Shown: positions 46,814-54,090 of the stretch, one piece after another
Layout of the letters: the number at the start of each line of letters is the position of its first letter
Numbering within the stretch: the stretch's first letter is position 1
Source of the DNA: Trichococcus shcherbakoviae
GTDB lineage: Bacteria > Bacillota > Bacilli > Lactobacillales > Aerococcaceae
Assembly (NCBI RefSeq): GCF_963666195.1
Contig: NZ_OY762653.1
Span: 1,893,501 to 1,957,500 of the forward strand
Reading direction: 5' to 3'
Length of the DNA: 64,000 nucleotides
Made by a program: the position numbers and the translations under genes
Notes under the pieces: generated by a model
The model's database searches: none
The model's input: only the letters and a program-made list of their open reading frames with translations
What the model was told of the DNA's origin: nothing

Positions 46814-46870
46814 AAGAAAAGGATGATGGATCCCGCTTCATATCGAAGCGATGATCCATCATCCTTTTTT
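46814..46870. terminator. bidirectional terminator
   Basis: AAAAGGATGATGGATC pairs with GATCCATCATCCTTTT around an inner GCTTC/GAAGC stem. It separates convergent genes. Confidence 0.88.
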
Positions 46871-46872
46871 GT

Positions 46873-47676
46873 TTATTCCATTTCGAGCAGCTGCTCGATT
46901 GCGGCCAATACGCCTTCTTCATTGTTCGAAAGGGCACAGTATTTGGCAGCTTTTTTGACGTCCTCTGCTGCGTTCGCCATCGCGAAACTGTAGGCCACAT
47001 GCTCCAACATTTCGATGTCATTCCCGCTGTCGCCGAATGCGGCGGTCTCCCCATCGGAGATGCCCCACAGCTTCTGCAGCAGTTGGATGCCGGAAGCCTT
47101 ATGCATGCCGGGAATGATGAGGTCGATCGAGCCATGGCCGGTCGGTACCGGGGAGACGACATCGCCTACTTCGCGCGTGAAGTGCTCCAAGAGAGCAGGG
47201 ACTTCATCTTCAGCGAAGCCTGATGCAAATTTGAAGATGATGTCATCTATTTCGGAGAAAGAATCCACACGTTTCAAGCGATGATAGAAGCGTTTCGTAT
47301 TTTGGAAAAAGTAATCGGAAACGGAATTGTCGACGTAGGCACTGTTTTTGCCGCAAACGACCAATTTTGAATAGGCACCCAGTTCCTTGAAGATCCGGAG
47401 CACCTTGTCAATCGTCTCCTGTGTCATCTCACCGACGGACAGCTCTTTGTTGCAATCCACGACGAAAGCGCCATTTTCCGCCACAAAAGCAATATTATCC
47501 TGTATTTCAGGGAAAAAAGAACGCAGTTGGTAGTATTGGTTTCCGCTGGCCACGACAAAACGGATATCCTTTTCGAGCATGCGTTTGTATAGGGAGTCGA
47601 AGCGCTCCTTGTTGAATTTCTTGTGGCTGTCCAGGAAAGTCCCGTCCATATCGACGGCGATCAGTCTGATGGGCAT
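46873..47676 (-). CDS. Cof-type HAD hydrolase
   Basis: 267 residues from the ATG at 47676 with GAAAGGAAG upstream; the frame extends further without a ribosome site. Motif I is AVDMDGTFLD, motif II is VVASGNQYYQL, and the late motifs are KASGIQLLQK (lysine) and TAAFGDSGNDIEMLEHV. The type IIB cap lies between. Such enzymes dephosphorylate sugar phosphates or flavin precursors in the cytoplasm. A paralogue lies at 49570. It is a single gene between the XRE gene and the SOS-controlled pair. Confidence 0.92.
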   Translation of the reverse strand: MPIRLIAVDMDGTFLDSHKKFNKERFDSLYKRMLEKDIRFVVASGNQYYQLRSFFPEIQDNIAFVAENGAFVVDCNKELSVGEMTQETIDKVLRIFKELGAYSKLVVCGKNSAYVDNSVSDYFFQNTKRFYHRLKRVDSFSEIDDIIFKFASGFAEDEVPALLEHFTREVGDVVSPVPTGHGSIDLIIPGMHKASGIQLLQKLWGISDGETAAFGDSGNDIEMLEHVAYSFAMANAAEDVKKAAKYCALSNNEEGVLAAIEQLLEME

Positions 47677-47826
47677 GGCGAATCTTCCTTTCGTAGGATG
47701 CAAAAGTCTTCCAGCTGGAGCCGCCAGTTTTGAGCATCCGCTTATGTTTACAACATCTTAACACGTTTCCTTACTATTCCCAAGAGGAAAAGAATGCCTT
47801 CAGCGGTTTTTCCGAGAAGGAAACAG

Positions 47827-47855
47827 TTGACAAAAAGAACGTGTGTTCGTATTAT
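47827..47855 (+). promoter_or_regulatory. sigma-A promoter containing a LexA (SOS) box
   Basis: TTGACA (47827-47832) and TATTAT (47850-47855) are 17 bp apart. In the spacer lies GAACGTGTGTTC (47837-47848), part of AGAACGTGTGTTCG, which fits the Gram-positive LexA/DinR consensus CGAACRNRYGTTYG at all but the first base. LexA bound here would block RNA polymerase, so the downstream genes should rise after DNA damage. Confidence 0.85.
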
Positions 47856-47877
47856 GATGTTAAAGGATGTGACTGAT

Positions 47878-48120
47878 ATGGAAAATGGGATTTGCCTGAA
47901 AGGTTCAGTGGAAAAAATAAAAATCCTCAAACTGGAGGAAACGCCGCTGATCCGTTTCACACTGACAGTGGACAAGCAAGAGAAGCAGAATTGCCTGATC
48001 CGCGCGCATTCGTTGGATTTTTTGTATCAGGTCACCGAAGGAAACGCAATCGTGATCTATGGCAGGAAGAACAAGCGCAATCAAGTCGTGGTGCAGAAAT
48101 ATCATGTAAATCAAAAATGA
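47878..48120 (+). CDS. small SOS-controlled protein of unknown function (beta-rich, OB-like)
   Basis: 80 residues from the ATG at 47878, about 10 bases after AAAGGA and 23 bases after the -10 box. Hydrophobic and polar residues alternate in what look like five strands: CLKGSVEKIKILKL, PLIRFTLTVD, NCLIRAHSLDFLYQV, NAIVIYGRK and QVVVQKYHV. The order and length look like a small OB fold, similar to single-strand DNA-binding or primosomal proteins, but I recognise no family and this is only a pattern guess. It is the first gene behind a LexA box; the next gene starts about 25 bp downstream. Confidence 0.7.
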   Translation: MENGICLKGSVEKIKILKLEETPLIRFTLTVDKQEKQNCLIRAHSLDFLYQVTEGNAIVIYGRKNKRNQVVVQKYHVNQK

Positions 48121-48144
48121 TGGCTGATGGATAGGGTGAGGAAA

Positions 48145-48456
48145 ATGAGGTTGATGCAAAAAGGAATCTGGAGAAAAAAGTTGGATGTCGCTGATCTGTT
48201 GGAACGAAAAGGCTGCTATGAGTTCACACTGTTGGAGGATAAGCTTTCCGTCAGGGAGGAGCTGTTTGAAATTTGGTGGTATGCCTATGGTGGAAACAAT
48301 CATATTTTGGCAAAAAGCAAACGTTATCCAACCCGTCTCTATTTCATTTTGCTGGAGCCAGGCGATCTGTTCGCGGTGAATGATTTCCGCATTTATCTGG
48401 AAACAGGGGAATTGAAGCATCCTGTCGCCACCTATTACAAGAGAAACGGCCGGTAA
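48145..48456 (+). CDS. small protein of unknown function, second gene of the SOS-controlled pair
   Basis: 103 residues from the ATG at 48145 (GTGAGG just upstream); ATGs at 48127 and 48154 are alternatives. The sequence is basic and aromatic: MRLMQKGIWRKKLDVADLLE, LFEIWWYAYGGNNHILAKSKRYPTRLYFILLEPGDLFAVNDFRIYLETG. I recognise no family. It has no signal peptide or membrane segment. Its stop codon is directly followed by the stop of the convergent corA-like gene, with no intergenic base. Co-transcription with the previous gene behind a LexA box suggests a role in DNA damage response, which is inference. Confidence 0.68.
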   Translation: MRLMQKGIWRKKLDVADLLERKGCYEFTLLEDKLSVREELFEIWWYAYGGNNHILAKSKRYPTRLYFILLEPGDLFAVNDFRIYLETGELKHPVATYYKRNGR

Positions 48457-49410
48457 TCAGAACCAGCCGTTTTTCTTGAACCAACGATACATAGAGATGC
48501 CAATCAGGAGCATCAGGCCGATAGCCAGAAAATAGCCGTATCTCCAAGTCAACTCCGGCATGTGTTCGAAATTCATCCCATAGATTCCGGCGATCAAGGT
48601 CAGCGGCGAGAAGATCGAGGTGATGATGGTGAGGATCTTCATTACATTGTTGGTCTGATGGGAATTGAGCGACAGATAGCTATCGCGCATATCCGTCGTC
48701 ACCTCGCGATTCGAGGTAATCATCTCGGATACCTTCAGCAGGTCATCGTGGATATCCGAAAAATAACTCCGTCTTTTGCGGACGCCCTCGAGATGCTGAG
48801 AATTCAGCATCCGATAAAGCAGATCCCGCATCGGATTGACGGTCTGCATCAGACTCAACAACAGGTGGCGGATATCGATCAGCTGCGGCATCTGATCGGG
48901 TGAGCGCCTGTTTTGGGTGCTGTCCTCGATGCGGATCAGTTCGTCTTCAACGTCATGCAGCAAAGGGAAATAATTGTCCACGATTTTGTCGAGCACTTGA
49001 TAGAACACGTAGTGGGGATCCCACTTTTCAGGATTCTGCTGCGAAATCAGACGCTCGCGGATGTACTGCACCTCTTTTGAAGAGGCATAGTGGAAAGTCA
49101 CGATGAAATTTTCCGCGACAAAAAAGTCCAGTTCTTCCTTGACGATTTTTTTCTGTTCCGTATGGACATGATGGGTGACGTAGAAGGTATAGCCTTCGTA
49201 ATAATCCAGCTTCGGACGCTGCAACAGCTGGAGGCAGTCTTCAATCGCCAACGGATGGAAGTGGAAAGTATCCTTGAGATGCTGCACTTCCTCGGTTGTT
49301 GGATTTTCGAAGTCGATCCAGGTCCATTTGTAGGCGGAGAGATCTGCCGTATTCAGATCGAGGTCTGTTTTGATTTGATTTTCAGTCGTGATGCCGGTGG
49401 CCGTTATCAT
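48457..49410 (-). CDS. corA: CorA-family magnesium transporter
   Basis: 317 residues. The long cytoplasmic N-terminal part is helical (IDFENPTTEEVQHLKDTFHFHPLAIEDCL and SYLSLNSHQTNNVMKILTIIT). Two membrane helices close the chain (IFSPLTLIAGIYGMNFEHMPE and YGYFLAIGLMLLIGISMYRWF). The GMN motif after the first helix is the CorA selectivity signature. It imports magnesium or related divalent cations as a pentamer. Its stop touches the stop of the convergent small gene, so it shares no terminator space with it. AGAAGGTG precedes the ATG. Confidence 0.95.
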   Translation of the reverse strand: MITATGITTENQIKTDLDLNTADLSAYKWTWIDFENPTTEEVQHLKDTFHFHPLAIEDCLQLLQRPKLDYYEGYTFYVTHHVHTEQKKIVKEELDFFVAENFIVTFHYASSKEVQYIRERLISQQNPEKWDPHYVFYQVLDKIVDNYFPLLHDVEDELIRIEDSTQNRRSPDQMPQLIDIRHLLLSLMQTVNPMRDLLYRMLNSQHLEGVRKRRSYFSDIHDDLLKVSEMITSNREVTTDMRDSYLSLNSHQTNNVMKILTIITSIFSPLTLIAGIYGMNFEHMPELTWRYGYFLAIGLMLLIGISMYRWFKKNGWF

Positions 49411-49569
49411 GTTTTTGCACCTTCTCTATTATGATTTCAAGCTTCATTATACGGGAATCGCACAAGCGGCGCCATCCGGAAGATTTTCTGCGCTTCAGCA
49501 TACGGACTGTTGTGGACCGGAAAGTATGCGATAATGGAGGGAGAAATTTATCGGAACGGAGGACACTGG

Positions 49570-50373
49570 ATGATCAAGTTGATTTTGACGGATATGGATG
49601 GTACTTTTTTGAACAGCCAAGGGGATTTCAACAGGGAACTTTTCAAGCAGGTCAAGCAGATGATGGCGGAAAAAGGAGTCGTTTTCGCGCCTTGTACGGG
49701 CAAGCAGAGTGAGCGTGTCGAAGAAATATTCGGCGAGGATGCTGCTGATTTTTGGATTCTCGGGGACAGTGCTTCCCGGATCAAACGCAACGGCACAGTC
49801 GTCTACGAATCGTTGTTGGAGAATACGACAGGCCTGGCCATCCTGCGCGAATTGGAGGAGATGCAGCTTGGGCATACGCTGATCGCCTGCACGAAGGAAG
49901 CCGCCATGATCAAAAATGATCTGTCGCCTGAAGAATCCGCGGCTGTCAGGAGATCCTACAAGAAAGTGATCACGGTGGCGGATTTCGGAGCCATCGAGGA
50001 TGATTTCATAAAAATCACGGTCCGTGATATTCAAGAACGGTGCATCGGGACTGCTGAAAAATTGGCTGCTTTTCGTGACCGCGCGCATATCGTCGCTTCG
50101 GAGAAAGCTTGGCTGGACATCACCGACTTGAACGTGCATAAAGGGAGTACGGTAGCCCATCTGCAGGAGCTGCTGCAGGTCACCCCGGAAGAAACGATGG
50201 TGTTCGGTGACGGGATGAATGATGTCGAAATGATGAAGAGCGGCAGGTACAGCTTCGCTGTGCGGAACGCTTATCCAATCATCAAGGATACTGCGGCATT
50301 CACCACGGGAAGGTCGAATGATGAGGACGCGGTGTCGCATACAATCCTGCAGTTGCTTGCGTTGCAAGGCTGA
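49570..50373 (+). CDS. Cof-type HAD hydrolase, second copy
   Basis: 267 residues from the ATG at 49570 with CGGAGG upstream; the longer frame lacks a ribosome site. Motif I is LTDMDGTFLNS, motif II is FAPCTGKQSERV, the lysine is in KGSTVAHLQELL, and motif IV is MVFGDGMNDVEMMKS. It is a paralogue of the 46873 gene with the same length and the same cap type. Substrate unknown, probably a phosphorylated metabolite. Confidence 0.92.
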   Translation: MIKLILTDMDGTFLNSQGDFNRELFKQVKQMMAEKGVVFAPCTGKQSERVEEIFGEDAADFWILGDSASRIKRNGTVVYESLLENTTGLAILRELEEMQLGHTLIACTKEAAMIKNDLSPEESAAVRRSYKKVITVADFGAIEDDFIKITVRDIQERCIGTAEKLAAFRDRAHIVASEKAWLDITDLNVHKGSTVAHLQELLQVTPEETMVFGDGMNDVEMMKSGRYSFAVRNAYPIIKDTAAFTTGRSNDEDAVSHTILQLLALQG

Positions 50374-50417
50374 AAGCTTGTCGAGGCGGGCCCCGCCCAT
50401 TTGCCTGGAAATTCCAT

Positions 50418-50448
50418 TTGACTTGGAGCCCACTCCAAGGTGTAGGAT
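50418..50448 (+). promoter_or_regulatory. MerR-type promoter with 19-bp spacer and palindrome
   Basis: TTGACT (50418-50423) and TAGGAT (50443-50448) are separated by 19 bp, longer than normal. The spacer holds CTTGGAG and CTCCAAG as an inverted repeat. This is the classic design for activation by a MerR-family protein, and the MerR gene itself starts 53 bp downstream. Confidence 0.8.
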
Positions 50449-50500
50449 ATAACTGAGGGTAACAGTCAGGACAGGTTTTGATGCCGAAAGGATGGACGAG

Positions 50501-50887
50501 ATGATAAACATAAAGAAAGCCAGCGAGGAAACGGGTGTATCGGCCGATACGATCCGCTACTATGAGAGGATCGGTCTGATTCCGCCGATAAAAAGAAACG
50601 AAAACGGGGTCCGTGAATTCGATGAAGAAGATCTGAAGTGGATCGCCTTCAGTCGCCAGATGCGCAATGCGGGCTTATCGATCGAATCCTTGATCGAATA
50701 TCTCGCACTCTTCCGCAGCGGAGAAGAGACTGTTCCGGCAAGGATGGATCTGTTGGTCGAACAACAGCATGAACTGCAGGAACGGATCGATGTGATGCAG
50801 CAGGCGATGGAACGGCTGACGTTCAAAATCGAAAATTATACGAGCCACATGGTTCCGAGCGAAAACAAGCTGAGAGAATTCAAGTAG
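50501..50887 (+). CDS. MerR-family transcriptional regulator without cysteine
   Basis: 128 residues from the ATG at 50501, with AAAGGA upstream; the ATG at 50492 is close behind. The winged helix is at residues 1-70 (INIKKASEETGVSADTIRYYERIGLIPPI), followed by the dimer helix (MDLLVEQQHELQERIDVMQQAMERLTFKIENY). It is closest in pattern to the NmlR/AdhR group, which sense aldehydes through a cysteine near residue 50, but this protein contains no cysteine at all. A 19-bp-spaced promoter with a palindrome lies upstream, so it should be self-regulated. A terminator and a non-coding repeat follow. Confidence 0.88.
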   Translation: MINIKKASEETGVSADTIRYYERIGLIPPIKRNENGVREFDEEDLKWIAFSRQMRNAGLSIESLIEYLALFRSGEETVPARMDLLVEQQHELQERIDVMQQAMERLTFKIENYTSHMVPSENKLREFK

Positions 50888-50897
50888 ATGTAACGAC

Positions 50898-50946
50898 AAA
50901 AAAATCCCATCAGGCCTTGTTTGGCAGGCTGATGGGATTTTTTCAT
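50898..50946 (+). terminator. rho-independent terminator after the MerR gene
   Basis: AAAATCCCATCA pairs with TGATGGGATTTT around GCC/GGC, followed by T6. Confidence 0.88.
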
Positions 50947-51146
50947 AATATATAATATTTTGAATCCGAAAGTGCGTCACCGTAGTTGTTTAATAGATTC
51001 GCAAAATGTTTCATGCAATCAAGTTAGATGGCTAGCTTCACGGGTAAGCCCTTCGGAAATTAGATAAATCGAGCCTATTGCGCTCTATGATGCTCAGTCG
51101 GCTCGATTTCCTAAATTTCTTTCAGGGCTGAATGAACCCGTTCCGC
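50946..51146. ncRNA. dispersed structured element, copy 1 (putative non-coding RNA or repeat)
   Basis: About 200 bp alike to 55078-55280. Conserved blocks include AAGTGCGTCACCGTAG (50970-50985), GGCTAGC (51030-51036), GGAAATTAGATAAAT (51055-51069) and ATTTCCTAAATTTC (51106-51119). Three helices form a 102-base hairpin: ACGGGT (51040) with ACCCGT (51136), AGCCCT (51047) with AGGGCT (51124), and CGAGCC (51070) with GGCTCG (51100). The same helices exist in copy 2 with different bases. It lies between the MerR gene and the convergent OsmC gene. Strand of transcription is not known. Confidence 0.75.
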
Positions 51147-51159
51147 ATTTCTGATTTTT

Positions 51160-51615
51160 TTAATTGGTCCGGATCCACTGGGTTGACATGTCGACGCCCG
51201 CATCCAGCATGAGGTTGTAAACGGGGCATCTTCTTTCGACTTCAGCCGCCAGTTTCTCGATGGCTTCGTCGGTCTCATCGGTCTCGATATGGTTGATGAG
51301 CGTGACTTCCTGGAAGTAGGTCCGGATATCATCTTCCCCGGCAAAACCGCGCGGATCAAAGGTGCCTTCGACGGTAAACGTCAGACCTCTGTAAGAGAGC
51401 CCTTGTTGTTCGGCTACATAATAGGCAATGATCGAGGTGCAGCCTGCCAGCGAACTTAAAAGATATTCCAACGGATTCGGCCCTTTGTTGTCGCCGCCCA
51501 TCCGTTCCGATTCGTCTACGAAAAATTCAGGCAGGTTACGGACCTTCACCGTAGTGGTGATGCCTTGGTGTGATTGGCCAGTGATCCTCAATTTCGATAA
51601 TTTTGTTTCTGTCAT
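51160..51615 (-). CDS. OsmC/Ohr-family peroxiredoxin-like protein
   Basis: 151 residues. The family's two redox cysteines are visible in YLLSSLAGCTSI (about residue 54) and EVERRCPVYNLM (about residue 134), with GPNPLEYLLSSLAGC as the usual helix. It probably reduces organic or fatty-acid hydroperoxides with thiols or lipoyl groups. It belongs to the YhfA/OsmC-like branch by its DETDEAIEKLAAEVERRCPVYN ending. It is a single gene; the RNA-like element copy 1 lies just past its stop. Confidence 0.88.
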   Translation of the reverse strand: MTETKLSKLRITGQSHQGITTTVKVRNLPEFFVDESERMGGDNKGPNPLEYLLSSLAGCTSIIAYYVAEQQGLSYRGLTFTVEGTFDPRGFAGEDDIRTYFQEVTLINHIETDETDEAIEKLAAEVERRCPVYNLMLDAGVDMSTQWIRTN

Positions 51616-51906
51616 CTGGAATACCCCGTTTCTGTTTTTGTTCAGTCAGCGCTTACAAGTTTATTTTATCATAGCAACTTGGGTTAGTCTTAACAGAAGC
51701 ACTCCCTCCAAACAAGGAAGGGGGCTTGGGAAAATACCAGAAATATAGGTTTCATCTATTTCACGGCGGATGTGCAAAACTGTCATGGAGTGGTATACTA
51801 TCCTTGAAGGAAAAAGTGCGGGCAAGTGTTGAAGTACAGGCCTGTGTTCACGTTTTTTAAGCAAATGATCATTTTGGTTGATTCACGAAGAAAAGGGGTT
51901 TTCTCA

Positions 51907-52254
51907 ATGGAAAAGAAGGATTTGGATCTGATATTGGCTAATTTCGGGCCGGAAAAGGAATTCATCGGCGATGGCTATTTCCGTATCCGCGACAAGGGCA
52001 ACGAGCATTACGAAATCGCCTATCTTGTCTCAGCATGCTGCGGAACAACGAACTACTACCCACAAATCGCTGTCCATGTCGAAGGCGACAAAGTGGTTCC
52101 CGATTCCGTTCTGGATCTGGTATCCAATCCAGCAAAAATGCTCAGTTATTCACCTGAGACGAGTGCTGTGATGGAGCAGGAATTGGATAAACTCTGCCAA
52201 AAGTTTTTGGATATCAAGAACTTGAAAGCAACAAACGCCGGAACACCAGACTGA
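51907..52254 (+). CDS. hypothetical protein, 115 residues
   Basis: Start at the ATG at 51907, with AAAAGGGG upstream; the longer frame from 51826 has no site. The chain is acidic and soluble with no membrane segment. Two adjacent cysteines appear in YLVSACCGTTNYYPQ near residue 47, a possible metal or redox pair. The C-terminal third is helical (SAVMEQELDKLCQKFLDIKNL). I do not recognise a family. The gene is flanked by the OsmC gene (divergent, 291 bp) and a terminator, so it is probably transcribed alone. The base composition is like its neighbours. Confidence 0.7.
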   Translation: MEKKDLDLILANFGPEKEFIGDGYFRIRDKGNEHYEIAYLVSACCGTTNYYPQIAVHVEGDKVVPDSVLDLVSNPAKMLSYSPETSAVMEQELDKLCQKFLDIKNLKATNAGTPD

Positions 52255-52332
52255 TCTCTGGTGTTTTTTTTCATGTCAGGAATCAAAAAGGAGCAAGTGA
52301 GTGCGGCATTCCGCATTCCCTTGCTCCTTTTT
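52236..52332. terminator. two adjacent terminator hairpins
   Basis: AACACCAGA pairs with TCTGGTGTT followed by T8 (52236-52270). A second hairpin at 52289-52332 has AAGGAGCAAG pairing with CTTGCTCCTT around GCGG/CCGC and is A/T-flanked on both sides, serving the minus-strand gene too. Confidence 0.85.
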
Positions 52333-52348
52333 GATTTTTTTGTTTGGG

Positions 52349-52582
52349 TCAATAAGGCTTTGCCGCTTCGAACGAACCTTTGATGACGCGATTGCAGTCT
52401 CCGCATTTCAGCCAGTGGCCAAGATCGTTGCTTTCCTGATAAACGCTCGATGGCTTCTTGCATTGGCAGTAAAGGATTTCGGTTTCTTGAGGGGGATCTT
52501 CGGGAATGATATCAAGATAGGGTTCTTCGGTCAACCAAGTGGCATCGATAGAATGATTGTCATCTTTTGATAATTTATCCAT
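52349..52582 (-). CDS. small zinc-ribbon-like protein
   Basis: 77 residues from the ATG at 52582, with AGGAGGGG upstream; the longer frame from 52735 crosses that site and is not real. Four cysteines occur as YCQCKKP and LKCGDCNRV, a CxC...CxxC pattern suited to zinc binding. The rest is acidic (TEEPYLDIIPEDPPQETE) and probably unstructured. I recognise no named family. It may be a small nucleic-acid or protein adaptor. It is followed by the terminator pair and preceded by the LysR gene on the same strand, about 156 bp away. Confidence 0.72.
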   Translation of the reverse strand: MDKLSKDDNHSIDATWLTEEPYLDIIPEDPPQETEILYCQCKKPSSVYQESNDLGHWLKCGDCNRVIKGSFEAAKPY

Positions 52583-52738
52583 GATAACCCCTCCTATGGG
52601 TAAGTATCCGCTCTTGAGCGCAAAGTGTGGAAAATCTTCTTTGCTCACTTTGATGATACAACTTCTGTTGCTGAAGGCCAAATGATATGGTTCCGAACAG
52701 AATAAGAGGCGTCTTTTCGCTGATGCAGACGGCAATGA

Positions 52739-53668
52739 TCAAATGCTGTCGCTGTAGGCTTTCATAAGTTCCTTTGCCATATCGATCATAGCCAGGTCGA
52801 CTGAGGAAAGGGTTTTTTCTTTGCTGTAGGCGATGAAATAACGGGTGCGGACAATGCTGGTTTCGATATAGAAAATATTGTAGCTGTCCATCAATTCGCT
52901 GTTGTTGAGCGCACTCTTCGGCAAAAAGGTCAGTCCCATGCCCTTCCTTGCAAGAGCCGCTGCGGTTGAAATGTTCTGCGTTTCCATGACGATATCAGCC
53001 TTGATGTCCAGATGCTTCAGGAATTCGTTGGCCTGTTTACGGATCCCGGATTGGGAAGTAGTCAGCACATACTTTTCGTTCTTCAGCAAGTTCAAAGGAT
53101 AAGGGAATTTTTCGATTTCCTTCAAGCCGGGCTGATACAGCGGGCTTGTGTCCGGAACGATGACGCACCATTTGTCTTCCGCGAGCATCGTGTAGGAAAG
53201 CTGTTCATTATGGATCGGCATCATGCCCAGGTACAGATCGACTTTGTTTTCCAGCAGATCCATTTCCGTCGTTTTGGCGTCCTGTTCCATGATTTTCAGG
53301 ACGATGCCTGGATATTTTTCATGGAACTTCGGCAGAATCAAAGGAAGCAGAAAAGAACCCATGATCGGATGGACGCCGATACGGATCCGGCCGTACTTCA
53401 GATTGGTGATCATGGTCAATTCGTTGACCATATCCTCGTACTGGTTCTGCATCTTTTTCATATGCGTCAGGAACCTTTCACCGGCATAGGTCAATTCCAT
53501 CGGAGTCCGATTGCGCTCGACCAATTTGGTTTGCAGTTCCTCTTCCAATTTTGTGATGGTTTTGCTGAGGTAAGGCTGGGAAATATATAGAGACTTTGCC
53601 GCCTGAGTGAAGGTCCCTTCACTGACGATGGCATCCAGATAGGCAATGATAGTGGTCTGTTGCATCAT
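52739..53668 (-). CDS. LysR-family transcriptional regulator
   Basis: 309 residues. The winged helix-turn-helix is at residues 3-65 (IIAYLDAIVSEGTFTQAAKSLYISQPYLSKTITKLEEELQTKLVERN), and the effector domain begins RIRIGVHPIMGSFLLPLILPKFHEKYPGI. The effector part has MGLTFLPKSAL near residue 260. It is divergent from the gene group at 54091-58140 (FabK-like enzyme, CoA-transferase, OFA transporter), so it is the likely regulator of that operon, with an acid or CoA ester as possible effector. AAAGGATG precedes the ATG. Confidence 0.92.
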   Translation of the reverse strand: MMQQTTIIAYLDAIVSEGTFTQAAKSLYISQPYLSKTITKLEEELQTKLVERNRTPMELTYAGERFLTHMKKMQNQYEDMVNELTMITNLKYGRIRIGVHPIMGSFLLPLILPKFHEKYPGIVLKIMEQDAKTTEMDLLENKVDLYLGMMPIHNEQLSYTMLAEDKWCVIVPDTSPLYQPGLKEIEKFPYPLNLLKNEKYVLTTSQSGIRKQANEFLKHLDIKADIVMETQNISTAAALARKGMGLTFLPKSALNNSELMDSYNIFYIETSIVRTRYFIAYSKEKTLSSVDLAMIDMAKELMKAYSDSI

Positions 53669-53966
53669 TTTTTGTCATCCTTTCGATCGCGATGTTCTAC
53701 TGTTGGTTATACTGGAAAACGATTAATAATTGCAAGCGTTATTGTACCTCACTTTATGATTGTGAAAGATAAAATAATCACAATTATAATATATAGGTTA
53801 TGAAAATGATATCTATTCAGAACAAAAAAGATATGAACAAAATGCATTATCTCAAAAAGGAGGTGTATTATATTTGTTCGTAAACTCAATAATAACGAGC
53901 TTTATATTCCGGATCAAACTATTTTATATAACCAAACAGTTATGATAAACCGGTGAAGATTACTAT

Positions 53967-53995
53967 TTCACAAATAATCAGATCAATTCTATAAT
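53967..53995 (+). promoter_or_regulatory. promoter of the FabK-like/CoA-transferase operon
   Basis: TTCACA (53967-53972) and TATAAT (53990-53995) are 17 bp apart. The leader from about 54002 to 54090 holds a hairpin GGTGAG/CTCACC (54012-54061) with inner stems. The stretch 53669-53966 shows no certain gene. Confidence 0.72.
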
Positions 53996-54090
53996 GCAAC
54001 TATCAAGAAAAAAGGTGAGCAAGCGGAACGGCAAGTTCAGCCGAGCCTGCAGACTCACCACTCACAATTCAAGGAAGAAGGAAAAACAAA

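Noticed and set aside
47878-48456. Toxin-antitoxin pair
   Set aside because: Two small adjacent genes fit in size, but neither resembles a known toxin or antitoxin and the LexA box offers another explanation.
53874-53945. Calling the 23-codon frame a gene
   Set aside because: Despite a strong ribosome site the operon promoter lies downstream of it and no homology can be judged; kept as a finding, not annotated as CDS.
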